Assembly: GCF_001485415.1 (NCBI RefSeq)
Contig: NZ_BCMQ01000006.1
Location: forward strand, 62,001-126,000
Origin: Myroides odoratimimus
Lineage (GTDB): Bacteria; Bacteroidota; Bacteroidia; Flavobacteriales; Flavobacteriaceae
DNA: 64,000 nt
Direction: 5' to 3'
Part shown: positions 1 to 8,467 of the stretch, in pieces
Position numbering within the stretch: the stretch's first letter is position 1
Layout of the letters: the number at the start of each line of letters is the position of its first letter
Translations under genes and position numbers: made by a program
Notes under the pieces: generated by a model
The model's input: only the letters and a program-made list of their open reading frames with translations
The model's database searches: none
What the model was told of the DNA's origin: nothing

Positions 1-584
1 ACGAATGTAGCATATCCAACATTAATATTATAAAGAGGTACAGCTGTGACATTAAATGGACGTCTAGTAGCAATAGCCTGATCCATTGGTGTGCTTTTAG
101 CCATTGCCTTGTTCACTTCTACTTGCGCATTGAACGTTCCCATAGAGACCATCACAGCTCCTATAGTTTGCTTATAATAGAGCATATAAGACGCATCTGC
201 ATATACTGAGATAGAAGGGACTTCTCCCTTTTGCATATCACGAGTAAAATCTTTTGGTATCATTATAATACCTCTAATTTCACCTTTATCATATACTTCC
301 TTAGCTGCATCAAAATCACTTGTATGATATACTACCTTTAACTGATGTGTAGCATCTATCATTCTACTAACCTGCTGCCCTAACTTAGCCTGATCGTGAT
401 CTACAATTGCTACAGGTAAGTCATCAAAGTTCTCATGTGAGTAGACATAAGAATAGAAGAATCCTACTAACATAAAAGATAGCATATAGGACATCACTAC
501 AGCCGAATCCGAAAAGATTAGTTTAAACTCTCGTTTACACGCTTCTGTAATTAAAGCGAAGTTAGCTATTAGACCTTTAAACAT
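1..584 (-). CDS. ABC-2 type transporter permease, C-terminus beyond window
   Basis: The partial gene begins with ATG at 584 and runs off the left edge after about 194 codons. It starts with a cytoplasmic stretch and one membrane span (about residues 27-47), followed by an extracytoplasmic domain. This is the YbhR/YhhJ-like ABC-2 permease layout, and it is a clear paralogue of the gene just upstream: both carry an LPVxxxDxDxxxLxxQ-type stretch and an SRMIDAT segment. The start overlaps the stop of the upstream permease by 8 bases, so the two are translationally coupled, and an AGGAGG-like site lies just before the ATG. The pair probably forms the heterodimeric membrane part of an ABC exporter working with the HlyD- and TolC-like proteins of the same operon. 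Confidence 0.85.
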   Translation of the reverse strand, partial: MFKGLIANFALITEACKREFKLIFSDSAVVMSYMLSFMLVGFFYSYVYSHENFDDLPVAIVDHDQAKLGQQVSRMIDATHQLKVVYHTSDFDAAKEVYDKGEIRGIIMIPKDFTRDMQKGEVPSISVYADASYMLYYKQTIGAVMVSMGTFNAQVEVNKAMAKSTPMDQAIATRRPFNVTAVPLYNINVGYATF

Positions 585-1746
585 CGTATCCTCCTTTCTT
601 CAATTTTTTATAGTACAACGGAATACACAACAATCCTACGCATACAAATATAGCTAGCGTTATGATGTAATTCTGTTGTGTATTATTATATTGAAATCCT
701 TTAATAGCATAATCAACTGTAAAACGCATATAAGAGTGGAATGGAAAAATATAATTAAACCCTCTTATGAATGCACTCATCCCTTCTGGAGGAAACGTAT
801 ATCCAGCAAAAGAAAAGGCTAGAGCTGCATAAGACCCTCCTATAGTCAGTGCTGTTCTAAGGCTAGACATAATAGAAGCCATAAAGAAAGCCATACTCTG
901 ACATACCACTACGAAAGAACAAAAGAATAAATTTATAACGAAGAAATTTCCTTTAAAAGGAACTCCGATTCGGTAATAAAGTAAACTATTCATCATGAAC
1001 CCCATTAAACAGAACAGTAACGTATAAGGTAATATTCTACTTATCACAGCTACGAATACTTTATCATTACTCTGTTCTAATAATTGTTTCCCTTTATTAT
1101 ATCTCAACACAGATCCAAAAACATAGATAGAGATGACCATAATAATAATCTGAAATGACATTGGCATAAAAGCAAGTGTCAGATAATACCCATAACTTGT
1201 ATAAGGATTATACAGCACATGGCTATTAGTACCTGTAGGCACTACAGTAGCCACAGCCTGTTCTGCCATCAGTCCACTCTGTTGTAAACTCATGATCTTT
1301 GCCCCTGCAGCTAGATTACCTGCTACCATCTGGAAATCTCTTTGTATTAATCCTGCTGGTAATAAATACTGCCCATTGTAGTAACACACTACATTAGTAT
1401 AAACACCTTTCTGAGCATTTTTCTGAAAATTCTTTGGTATGATAATTAGAGCAAAAGAATCTCCTCTTCTAATTGTCTGTTGACCTTCTAGCTCATCACT
1501 TACTTCATAAGCAATGTCCATACTAGCTGTAGCATCAATCATACGTCCTAACTGACGAGACAATTTACTTTTATCTAAATCTAGTAACGTAACAGGGAGA
1601 TCTCGTGAAATCCCCTGACTCAGCAGTGATGAATAAAAATAGAATAGCATCATAGGCACACCTATCATCAAGACAAGCAACCGCGGTGATGTAAACATCC
1701 TTTTACATTCACTAATAAATATAGATAAAAAACCTGTTTTAGTCAT
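577..1746 (-). CDS. ABC-2 type transporter permease (YbhS/YhhJ-like)
   Basis: A 389-residue integral membrane protein with one N-terminal span (about 22-44), a large extracytoplasmic domain (about 45-190), then five or six hydrophobic spans to the C-terminus. This is the usual ABC2_membrane_3 layout. It sits 8 bases after the HlyD-like gene and overlaps the next permease. In relatives such as E. coli YbhGFSR, two such permeases work with a HlyD-type adaptor and a cytosolic ATPase to export drugs or lipophilic compounds. No ATPase gene is present in the visible operon. The substrate cannot be predicted. Confidence 0.88.
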   Translation of the reverse strand: MTKTGFLSIFISECKRMFTSPRLLVLMIGVPMMLFYFYSSLLSQGISRDLPVTLLDLDKSKLSRQLGRMIDATASMDIAYEVSDELEGQQTIRRGDSFALIIIPKNFQKNAQKGVYTNVVCYYNGQYLLPAGLIQRDFQMVAGNLAAGAKIMSLQQSGLMAEQAVATVVPTGTNSHVLYNPYTSYGYYLTLAFMPMSFQIIIMVISIYVFGSVLRYNKGKQLLEQSNDKVFVAVISRILPYTLLFCLMGFMMNSLLYYRIGVPFKGNFFVINLFFCSFVVVCQSMAFFMASIMSSLRTALTIGGSYAALAFSFAGYTFPPEGMSAFIRGFNYIFPFHSYMRFTVDYAIKGFQYNNTQQNYIITLAIFVCVGLLCIPLYYKKLKKGGYDV

Positions 1747-1754
1747 TACACCCT

Positions 1755-2741
1755 TTATTTCAAACTACTTTCTAATACTAAAGCACTCATACCTGGTCTA
1801 AGACCTTCTACCTTCTTAGTTGGGTAAGCTTTAATTAAGAATGTCTTCATATCAAAATCACCTTTTGTTTTCGTAGCCGTCCATGTAGCATAGTCTCCTT
1901 GAGCAGCGATATACTGTACTTCTAGCTCTACCATCTCATCCCCTAAAGCAGGAAACTTAGCCATAAACTTACTTGCCATCTTAAACTTAGGCATTAGATT
2001 TTCTTTGATATTGAAATATACCCATACATCTGACAAATCTACTAGATTGACCACAGGATAACCAGAATTCACTATTTCCCCTTTATTAGGCATGATAGTC
2101 AATACTTCTCCTTGTTGTGGAGCTTTTACATCACCTTCTCCTTTCAGAGACAACACTTCATTTACAGCACCTTGTGCTTGTCCTACCATAGCTAATGCTG
2201 CAGCTTTATCCTCTACACGAGCTCCTTTTTGTACCATTTGATACTTAGCATATGCCGCTTTCTCTACTTCTTGTGAAGCCTTAAACTGTGTATATGCCTC
2301 ATCTCTTTTTTGAGCTGGTACTACTTTCTCTTTATATAAATTCTCTACACGATTATAAGTCTTCTCTGCTAATTCTGCTCCTGCTTTTGCTTGTTGCCAC
2401 ATATTATAAGTCGCAGAGACTTCTTCACCTCTTGCTCCTTTATTAGCTTTAGCATCCATAGCTTGTGCAGCCTGTTTAGCTGATTCCGCCTGTAGTAGTT
2501 TAGCATCTATCTCAGGAGTGCTTATTTTTAATAATAACTCCCCAGCTTTAACTTGTTGTCCCTCCTTTACTAAAATATCTTCTACACGTCCAGGTATCTT
2601 AGAAGCCACATTAATCTGTGTAGCATCTACCTGTCCTTGAATATAGGATTCTGATGGTGCACTCATATACCATAGTGATATAATTAAAATTAAAAGCACT
2701 ATAACGATAGCAACCATTGCACTTACAACTTTATTTTTCAT
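1755..2741 (-). CDS. HlyD family periplasmic adaptor (membrane fusion protein)
   Basis: The 328-residue protein has an N-terminal membrane anchor (about 5-27), a biotinyl-lipoyl-like half motif (IPGRVEDILVKEGQQVKAGE) near residues 50-70, an Ala/Lys/Glu-rich alpha-helical hairpin (about 75-190) and a C-terminal beta-barrel with the typical GLRPGMSALV ending. It would bridge the inner-membrane permeases encoded next in the operon and the TolC-like channel encoded just before. Length and architecture match YbhG/EmrA-type adaptors. It starts 15 bases after the TolC gene. Confidence 0.92.
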   Translation of the reverse strand: MKNKVVSAMVAIVIVLLILIISLWYMSAPSESYIQGQVDATQINVASKIPGRVEDILVKEGQQVKAGELLLKISTPEIDAKLLQAESAKQAAQAMDAKANKGARGEEVSATYNMWQQAKAGAELAEKTYNRVENLYKEKVVPAQKRDEAYTQFKASQEVEKAAYAKYQMVQKGARVEDKAAALAMVGQAQGAVNEVLSLKGEGDVKAPQQGEVLTIMPNKGEIVNSGYPVVNLVDLSDVWVYFNIKENLMPKFKMASKFMAKFPALGDEMVELEVQYIAAQGDYATWTATKTKGDFDMKTFLIKAYPTKKVEGLRPGMSALVLESSLK

Positions 2742-2756
2742 CTTTTAAAGCTTATA

Positions 2757-4151
2757 TTATTTTGTGTATTGTAAAAAATTATGACTTAATCCTGCTACTT
2801 CGAAAAGGGATGCCACCCCTATAGCATAATTATAATTGGCTTGTAGTTTCATTAATCTTACTCCTGACAAATTCATCTCAGCATCCACTACCTCTGTTGA
2901 TGTTGCAAAACCTTCTGAGAATGCTTTAGTTCTAACACGTAGATACTCCACTGCTAATTTCTCTTGTACATTAAGATTCTTAATCTGATCTTCTTGTTTT
3001 TGAATATCTTGATACAGCTTAGCTACTAGCATCTTCACATCACTCTTCGCTTTTGTTTCGAATAATTCTACGCTTTCTCTAGTTGCTTTAGCAGCTTTAA
3101 TCTCATTCTTGTTTTTAAATCCTTCGAATAACGTATAACTAACACCTATCCCTACTACCCACGGCTTACTATCTTTCTCTCCTATTAAGATAGGGTTATT
3201 ATGTGCTAATATTGTTTGTCCGAATCCAAATACTGTTGGATAATTAGCAGATTGCTTTACTTTTACCCCTTGATCAGCTAGCTCTTTTTGCAATACTAAT
3301 TTTTGTAGTTCTGGATAATTTTCTACAGCAGAACCTTGAAAGAAGTCAACGTTCTCTAACTGAGGTATCGAAAAGAAATCACTATCTAACGTAGCTGTAA
3401 CTTCATCTACTTCTAATGTATTTGCTAAGGCTAACCTTGCTAATTTAGCATCTTTTAGCGCTCCATCTAGCTGTCTATTAGCTTCTGATACCGCCACATC
3501 AGCACTCATCTTTTCTACAGCTGCTATCATACCGTGTTCCTCTAGCTTAGTCGCATCGTGTAGATGTTTATTCATCCCCTCTAAGACTGTTCTTCTTACA
3601 GCCACAGCTTCTTCAGCTAACTTCACTGAATAATAACGTTGTGCTAATTCAGTGATTAACTTATTCTTCGTTTTTTCTAAATCTTTCTCTCCTATTTTAC
3701 TCTCTATCTCATGTGCCTTTATAGCTGCGTTAATCTTTCCTCCTGTATAAAGAGGCCAAGTAGCCATAAAACCACCGAAAACCATATCTTTTTTATTAAA
3801 TGACTTAGACCAGTTACCTAAGACATCTGGATTAGGTAAATGAATAAAATCTCCTATTCCATTTTTCAACCCATTTAGATCTACTCCTAACGATTTGCTA
3901 AGATATAGTCCTCCTCCGAAAGCACGCACAGAAGGATAGCGTAGCCCCTTAGTAGCTTGCCATTTATAATGGTGTACTTCTTCCTGTTTCTCTACTGCCT
4001 TAATAAGACTATTATCTTGATACATCTTATTATACGCATCTGTAAATGACAGACTCTCCTGTGCATACACAGAACTAGACATACCTATAAAGAATAATAC
4101 TCCTCCTACTACAGAGAAATAATCCCTTAAATCTAATCGCTTCATGAACAT
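2757..4151 (-). CDS. TolC family outer membrane efflux protein
   Basis: A 464-residue protein with a signal peptide cleaved after VYA (about residue 30) and two outer-membrane-efflux repeats rich in coiled-coil heptads (about 35-240 and 270-455). It is the first gene of the four-gene exporter operon and follows a TATATTTG -7 box. It should form the trimeric outer-membrane duct for the adaptor and permeases encoded downstream. The start is ambiguous between the first Met and the Met two codons later, which precedes the Lys/Arg-rich start of the signal peptide. Confidence 0.92.
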   Translation of the reverse strand: MFMKRLDLRDYFSVVGGVLFFIGMSSSVYAQESLSFTDAYNKMYQDNSLIKAVEKQEEVHHYKWQATKGLRYPSVRAFGGGLYLSKSLGVDLNGLKNGIGDFIHLPNPDVLGNWSKSFNKKDMVFGGFMATWPLYTGGKINAAIKAHEIESKIGEKDLEKTKNKLITELAQRYYSVKLAEEAVAVRRTVLEGMNKHLHDATKLEEHGMIAAVEKMSADVAVSEANRQLDGALKDAKLARLALANTLEVDEVTATLDSDFFSIPQLENVDFFQGSAVENYPELQKLVLQKELADQGVKVKQSANYPTVFGFGQTILAHNNPILIGEKDSKPWVVGIGVSYTLFEGFKNKNEIKAAKATRESVELFETKAKSDVKMLVAKLYQDIQKQEDQIKNLNVQEKLAVEYLRVRTKAFSEGFATSTEVVDAEMNLSGVRLMKLQANYNYAIGVASLFEVAGLSHNFLQYTK

Positions 4152-4170
4152 ACTTTCTATTTATATATTG

Positions 4171-4178
4171 CAAATATA
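4171..4178 (-). promoter_or_regulatory. Promoter -7 box of the TolC/HlyD/ABC-2 operon
   Basis: TATATTTG on the minus strand matches the Bacteroidota TAnnTTTG -7 consensus and lies about 20 bases before the TolC start. No clear TTG -33 box is visible. The rest of the 374-base gap up to the ABC-F gene is AT-rich and holds only the ABC-F terminator. Confidence 0.6.
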
Positions 4179-4485
4179 GAGACTATACTCCTAATATTAT
4201 ATTTTACGTAAAATTACCTATAAATTTAAACTTTTTTAATACAATTAAAAATGATTAAACGCTCTTTTTAGCAATAAGCTGTACACTATATAGCAGTCTT
4301 ATTTATTGAATAAAACATCTGCATCAGAGACCGTATATAAAATACTGACCTCATCACTGTAGTAATCAACCCATTACTTATATCTAAAACTATGTATCTA
4401 TGTAGAATACAACTATTTTATCAAAATAATAAAACTCAAAACATATGCCACTCTATCAATATCCACAAACTAAACTTTAGAGTAC

Positions 4486-4519
4486 AAAAAAAAGAGCAAT
4501 CCTTACTGACTGCTCTTTT
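4486..4519 (-). terminator. Terminator of the ABC-F gene
   Basis: A 9-bp stem (AAAAGAGCA with TGCTCTTTT) followed by a U-run when read on the minus strand, directly after the ABC-F stop. Confidence 0.75.
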
Positions 4520-4525
4520 ACGATT

Positions 4526-6157
4526 TTATTTTTCGATTTCTCTTAAGTTCTCCATTTTCTTATGTGCTAAGAATCCTTTGATATCTTCGAAGTGTTCTTT
4601 CACTCGTTTATTTCCAAACTCAAATACCTTCTCTGCAAGACCATCTAAGAAATCACGGTCGTGAGACACTAAAATCACGGTTCCTTCGAAGTCGCGCAAA
4701 GCTTCTTTAATGATATCTTTCGTTTTCATATCTAAGTGGTTCGTTGGCTCATCCAGAATCAATACATTATAAGGTTCTAACAGAAGTTTCACCATCGCTA
4801 AACGAGTTTTCTCTCCTCCTGATAACACTTTTACTTTTTTATGAATATCATCACCAGAGAACATAAATGCTCCTAAGATATTTTTTATCTGTGTTCTGAT
4901 ATCTCCTTCTGCTATTCTATCTACTGTTTCGAAAATAGTCAAATCTTCATCTAATAAAGAAGCTTGATTCTGTGCGAAGTAACCAATCTGTACATTATGT
5001 CCAATCTCAGCTTCACCTTGAAAATCTATTTCTTTCATGATCGCTTTAATCATAGTAGATTTACCCTCACCATTCTTTCCTACAAACGAAACCTTCTGGC
5101 CTCTCTCTATTACAATATTTGCATCTTTAAATACAACGTGATCTCCATAAGACTTTGACATCTCTTTTACTACCACAGGATACTGTCCTGAACGTGCTGC
5201 TGGTGGAAACTTCAAACGAAGTGCAGAATTATCAATTTCGTCCACTTCGATGATTTCAAGTTTCTCAAGCATCTTTACACGAGACTGTACTTGTAAAGTC
5301 TTAGAATACGTTCCTTTAAAACGTTCAATAAACTCTGTTGTCTCTGCGATCATCTTTTGTTGCTCCTCATACGCTTTTAGCTGATGAGCACGTCTATCTT
5401 GACGCAATACTAAGTAATCAGAATACTTCGCTTTATAATCATAGATTTTACCCATCGTTACTTCAATCGTACGATTGGTAATATTATCTACGAATGCACG
5501 GTCGTGAGAGATAACCATCACCGCCTTAGCTTGGTTGATTAAGAAGTCTTCTAACCACTCGATACTTTCGATATCCATATGGTTCGTAGGCTCATCTAAT
5601 AAAATCAAATCTGGTTTTTGTAATAAGATTTTTGCCAACTCGATACGCATTCTCCATCCACCACTAAACTCTGATGTAGGTCTATTAAAGTCTTCTCTAG
5701 TAAAACCTAATCCTTTTAATATCTTCTCTACCTCTGCCTCATAGTTCACCTCTTCGATAGAATAGAACTTCTCACTTAACTCAGATACACGCTCGATTAG
5801 CTTCATATAAGCATCACTCTCATAGTCAGTACGCACTGTCAGTTGCTCATTGATATCATCTATCTCTTTCTTCATAGAGAAGATACTTGCATACGCCTTA
5901 GACGCTTCTTCCATTACAGTACAGTTATCTTCAGTCAATAAATGCTGTGGAAGATAAGCAATAACAGCATCTTTTGGTGCTGAGATATTCCCTGTAGAAG
6001 GTTTATTCGCTCCTGCTACTATCTTTAATAAAGTAGATTTTCCTGCCCCATTTTTTCCCATTAAGGCAATCTTGTCGTTTTCATTGATTGAAAAATTGAC
6101 ACCACTAAATAAAGTAGTACCACCAAACTGAACTGAAATATCGTTAACTGTAATCAT
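4526..6157 (-). CDS. ABC-F family ATPase (ribosome-associated, YbiT/EttA-like)
   Basis: A soluble 543-residue protein with two ABC cassettes and no membrane spans. Cassette 1 has Walker A GKNGAGKST (34-42), signature SGGWRMR and Walker B ILLDEPTNH. Cassette 2 has Walker A GKNGEGKST, signature LSGGEKTR and Walker B LILDEPTNH. A charged linker (about 240-320) lies between them, as in ABC-F translation factors. This family acts at the ribosomal E site rather than in transport, and some members protect against ribosome-targeting antibiotics. The short linker and lack of a long C-terminal coiled coil favour a YbiT-like housekeeping member over a resistance protein. It is a monocistronic unit with its own terminator and a TATATTTG promoter box. 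Confidence 0.93.
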   Translation of the reverse strand: MITVNDISVQFGGTTLFSGVNFSINENDKIALMGKNGAGKSTLLKIVAGANKPSTGNISAPKDAVIAYLPQHLLTEDNCTVMEEASKAYASIFSMKKEIDDINEQLTVRTDYESDAYMKLIERVSELSEKFYSIEEVNYEAEVEKILKGLGFTREDFNRPTSEFSGGWRMRIELAKILLQKPDLILLDEPTNHMDIESIEWLEDFLINQAKAVMVISHDRAFVDNITNRTIEVTMGKIYDYKAKYSDYLVLRQDRRAHQLKAYEEQQKMIAETTEFIERFKGTYSKTLQVQSRVKMLEKLEIIEVDEIDNSALRLKFPPAARSGQYPVVVKEMSKSYGDHVVFKDANIVIERGQKVSFVGKNGEGKSTMIKAIMKEIDFQGEAEIGHNVQIGYFAQNQASLLDEDLTIFETVDRIAEGDIRTQIKNILGAFMFSGDDIHKKVKVLSGGEKTRLAMVKLLLEPYNVLILDEPTNHLDMKTKDIIKEALRDFEGTVILVSHDRDFLDGLAEKVFEFGNKRVKEHFEDIKGFLAHKKMENLREIEK

Positions 6158-6189
6158 GTAACTCTGTATATCTGTTTTGAATTAAGTTG

Positions 6190-6197
6190 CAAATATA
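6190..6197 (-). promoter_or_regulatory. Promoter -7 box of the ABC-F gene
   Basis: TATATTTG on the minus strand, about 33 bases before the ABC-F ATG; matches the TAnnTTTG consensus. Confidence 0.6.
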
Positions 6198-6235
6198 GTA
6201 TTTGTTAAGTACCATCTACTACATTTTAATTAATA

Positions 6236-6267
6236 AAAAAAGCTCTGTAAAACTAAATTTACAGAGC
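6236..6267 (-). terminator. Terminator of nhaA
   Basis: A 10-bp perfect stem (GCTCTGTAAA with TTTACAGAGC) followed by a U-run on the minus strand, just after the nhaA stop. Confidence 0.85.
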
Positions 6268-6290
6268 CATATATCTTTATAGTATCATCA

Positions 6291-7646
6291 CTAGGCTTCT
6301 TCTTGAACTCCCGTTTTCTTACCACACATAAATAGTAGTACATATCCTATGATACCACCAAGTCCTGAAGCAATTAGAATACCTAATTTTGCTTGATCTG
6401 GGAACTCTGGATGCAGATTGATATCAAATGCTAATTCAGTAACGAATAACGACATCGTGAACCCAATAGCAGCTAAGAATCCTAATCCTAATAAATTAAG
6501 ATACGTCATCCCCTTAGGCATTGCTACTATTTTAAGTTTAATTAATAACGCTGTTAGTCCTGATACTCCTAACACTTTTCCTACTAATAAACCGAATGCT
6601 ACTCCTAATGTCACAGCACTTAATCCACCATCTCCGATACTAATCGGAATAGCTGCATTAGCTAACGCAAACACAGGCATCACAAAGAATGCTACGAAAT
6701 TATGCATGCTGTGCTCTAAACGAATAGATGCTGGTAACGCATCTGTAGCCAAATCTTTAATATCATGGACACATTCCATCTGATCTCCTGTAAGATTAGG
6801 AATCTTATCGTCTGGATCTATTTTACTGAAACGGTCTCTTAACTTGTTTAATTTTGCTACGAAGTATGACTCGTGTACTCTCGCTGTACTCGGTATAGCG
6901 AATGCCGCTAATACTGCTGCGATAGTAGCGTGTACTCCTGATAATAAGAAGCATAACCACACTCCACCGATACCGATGATCGCGTAGTATATCGTGTTTC
7001 TAATTCCCACTAGATTACTGATTACTAATAATCCGAAGAATCCTAATCCCATACCTAGATTAGCTAAAGATAAATCACTTGTATAGAACATTGCGATAAC
7101 TAATACTGCTCCTAAATCATCTGCAATCGCTAACGCTGTCAAAAACACTTTTAACGAAGTAGGCACTTTATCACCTAATAAATATAATACTCCTAATGCA
7201 AAGGCAATATCTGTAGCCATCGGGATTCCCCATCCATGTGCTGCATCAGTACCTCCGTTAAACACAATATATACTAGAGCTGGTACAGCCATACCACCGA
7301 TAGCAGCGATAATAGGTAACATCGCCTTCTTAGGTGATGATAATTCTCCAGTAGTTAACTCACGTTTTAATTCTAAACCAACCACAAAGAAGAAAATAGC
7401 CATCAGACCATCATTCACCCAATGTTTTAAAGAGTGGTTTAAAGTCATATCATTTAATGAAAACCCAATATGGTTATCATCCCAAAAACTCATGTAAGCA
7501 TCTGCCCATTGTGAATTTGCCATAAAAATAGCAAATACAGCAGCTAAAAATAATACTACCCCACCAGATGTAGATTTGCTCATGAATCTACTCATGGGTT
7601 TTGCAATCCACTTGTCTGCAGGTGTCTCTCTAATTTGATCTTCCAT
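6291..7646 (-). CDS. nhaA: Na+/H+ antiporter NhaA
   Basis: A 451-residue polytopic membrane protein of the NhaA family that exchanges cytoplasmic Na+ (or Li+) for external protons. The cation-binding pair is visible in ALAIADDLGAVLVI (two adjacent Asp, equivalent to D163/D164 of E. coli), and FFVVGLELKREL and ATDIAFALG are family signatures. It is about 60 residues longer than the E. coli protein: the extra residues lie in a polar cytoplasmic loop around residues 255-310 and at the N-terminus, as in many marine and flavobacterial NhaA proteins. It is a single-gene unit divergent from lipA, separated by a repeat-containing gap. Confidence 0.96.
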   Translation of the reverse strand: MEDQIRETPADKWIAKPMSRFMSKSTSGGVVLFLAAVFAIFMANSQWADAYMSFWDDNHIGFSLNDMTLNHSLKHWVNDGLMAIFFFVVGLELKRELTTGELSSPKKAMLPIIAAIGGMAVPALVYIVFNGGTDAAHGWGIPMATDIAFALGVLYLLGDKVPTSLKVFLTALAIADDLGAVLVIAMFYTSDLSLANLGMGLGFFGLLVISNLVGIRNTIYYAIIGIGGVWLCFLLSGVHATIAAVLAAFAIPSTARVHESYFVAKLNKLRDRFSKIDPDDKIPNLTGDQMECVHDIKDLATDALPASIRLEHSMHNFVAFFVMPVFALANAAIPISIGDGGLSAVTLGVAFGLLVGKVLGVSGLTALLIKLKIVAMPKGMTYLNLLGLGFLAAIGFTMSLFVTELAFDINLHPEFPDQAKLGILIASGLGGIIGYVLLFMCGKKTGVQEEA

Positions 7647-8080
7647 TATGTTGTAAAATAAATAATAGCGAATATATATTTTCTCCGCATTTTACACAAA
7701 TTTATACTGCGTTTTTTAAAAATAACTAAATTTACATCAGCAATAAACTTTTTATTTTAAATAATTCACATTTAACAATAAAATAGAATTGTTCCTTAAA
7801 CTCCTTGCTCTTAATACAAAAAAACATTACTTTTTTTATCAATCCAAAAAATATCTCCTAACCTTTTCGTAGACTGTTTAAAAAATAAAGAAACTCTACG
7901 GCTATCATATTCTAGCCTGTCTTGTTATTTTTCAAAGGAATAACAGCCAAAATTATACAAACACTACTTTTATTTTTTTTGTCTTAAAGTTTGTTATTTT
8001 CGCCAATAAAACTACCGTTAGTAAATACTCATCATCACCTTATAGCCCTCACTAGCTAATTTTTCTATTTCGTCTTACTA
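7647..8080. other. Gene-free AT-rich stretch between nhaA and the repeats
   Basis: Contains the nhaA upstream region and long A/T runs. No ORF with family character, tRNA or recognisable structured RNA is seen here. Confidence 0.5.
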
Positions 8081-8187
8081 TACTAGCACATTGCTAGGGG
8101 TATTCTTGCACATTCCTTCGACAAAATGGCCTTCTAGGCAAGCAAACCCCAAGGATACTCCTAGCAAACCCCTAGAAAGTGCAAGCC
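8081..8187. repeat. Dispersed palindromic intergenic repeat, copy A
   Basis: This 107-base element aligns without gaps to another at 61426-61532 (about 90 of 107 identical by hand count). Its outer arms are CTTGCAC (8105-8111) and GTGCAAG (8179-8185). An inner pair TTCTAGG / CCTAGAA and several CTAG-containing words allow a branched stem-loop. The ORF that crosses it on the minus strand has no protein-like conservation. Its sequence outside the palindromes is also shared, which points to a mobile or amplified non-coding repeat. Confidence 0.75.
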
Positions 8188-8220
8188 AAATGACATCGGG
8201 ATCAGATGTATCGGATGGGG

Positions 8221-8360
8221 TTCTTCGCAGACTCAGAAGGACAATAAGAGCGGATGTGTAGGATGGATTCTTCGAAAGCTGAGAAAGACAATGAGAACAA
8301 ATGTGTACGGTGGGATTCTTCACATACACAGAAGGACATAGCGAACAGAAATACACTAGT
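8221..8360. repeat. Degenerate tandem repeat, unit 47-48 bp, about three copies
   Basis: Units start at 8221, 8268 and 8316 with TTCTTC and share the order TTCTTC, AGAAgGACA, then (g/c)a(g/a)ATGTgTa and (g)gTGGga. A partial copy of the unit end precedes 8221. Spacing of 47 then 48 bases shifts the reading frame, so the repeat is conserved as DNA or RNA and not as protein. From memory, the core resembles the TTCTTCG...CTCAGAAnGACA repeats scattered between genes in many Bacteroidota genomes. Confidence 0.7.
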
Positions 8361-8439
8361 GTAAAGTCACAGATTATGAATCAGTGACAACATGATAACT
8401 TTTAGCATATATTAATAATGTATAACTCTTAAGATTAAG

Positions 8440-8447
8440 TATATTTG
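8440..8447 (+). promoter_or_regulatory. Promoter -7 box of lipA
   Basis: TATATTTG, 20 bases before the lipA ATG; matches TAnnTTTG. Confidence 0.6.
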
Positions 8448-8467
8448 TACTTTCATAAACTCATACT

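Noticed and set aside
4392-4664. Plus-strand ORF beside and inside the ABC-F gene
   Set aside because: It overlaps the ABC-F coding region and its terminator on the opposite strand; the product is Phe/Ser/Lys-rich without family character.
8078-8356. 92-codon minus-strand ORF through the repeat region
   Set aside because: It runs through two non-coding repeat types; the 47/48-base unit spacing changes frame, there is no promoter or plausible start context, and no protein family is recognised.
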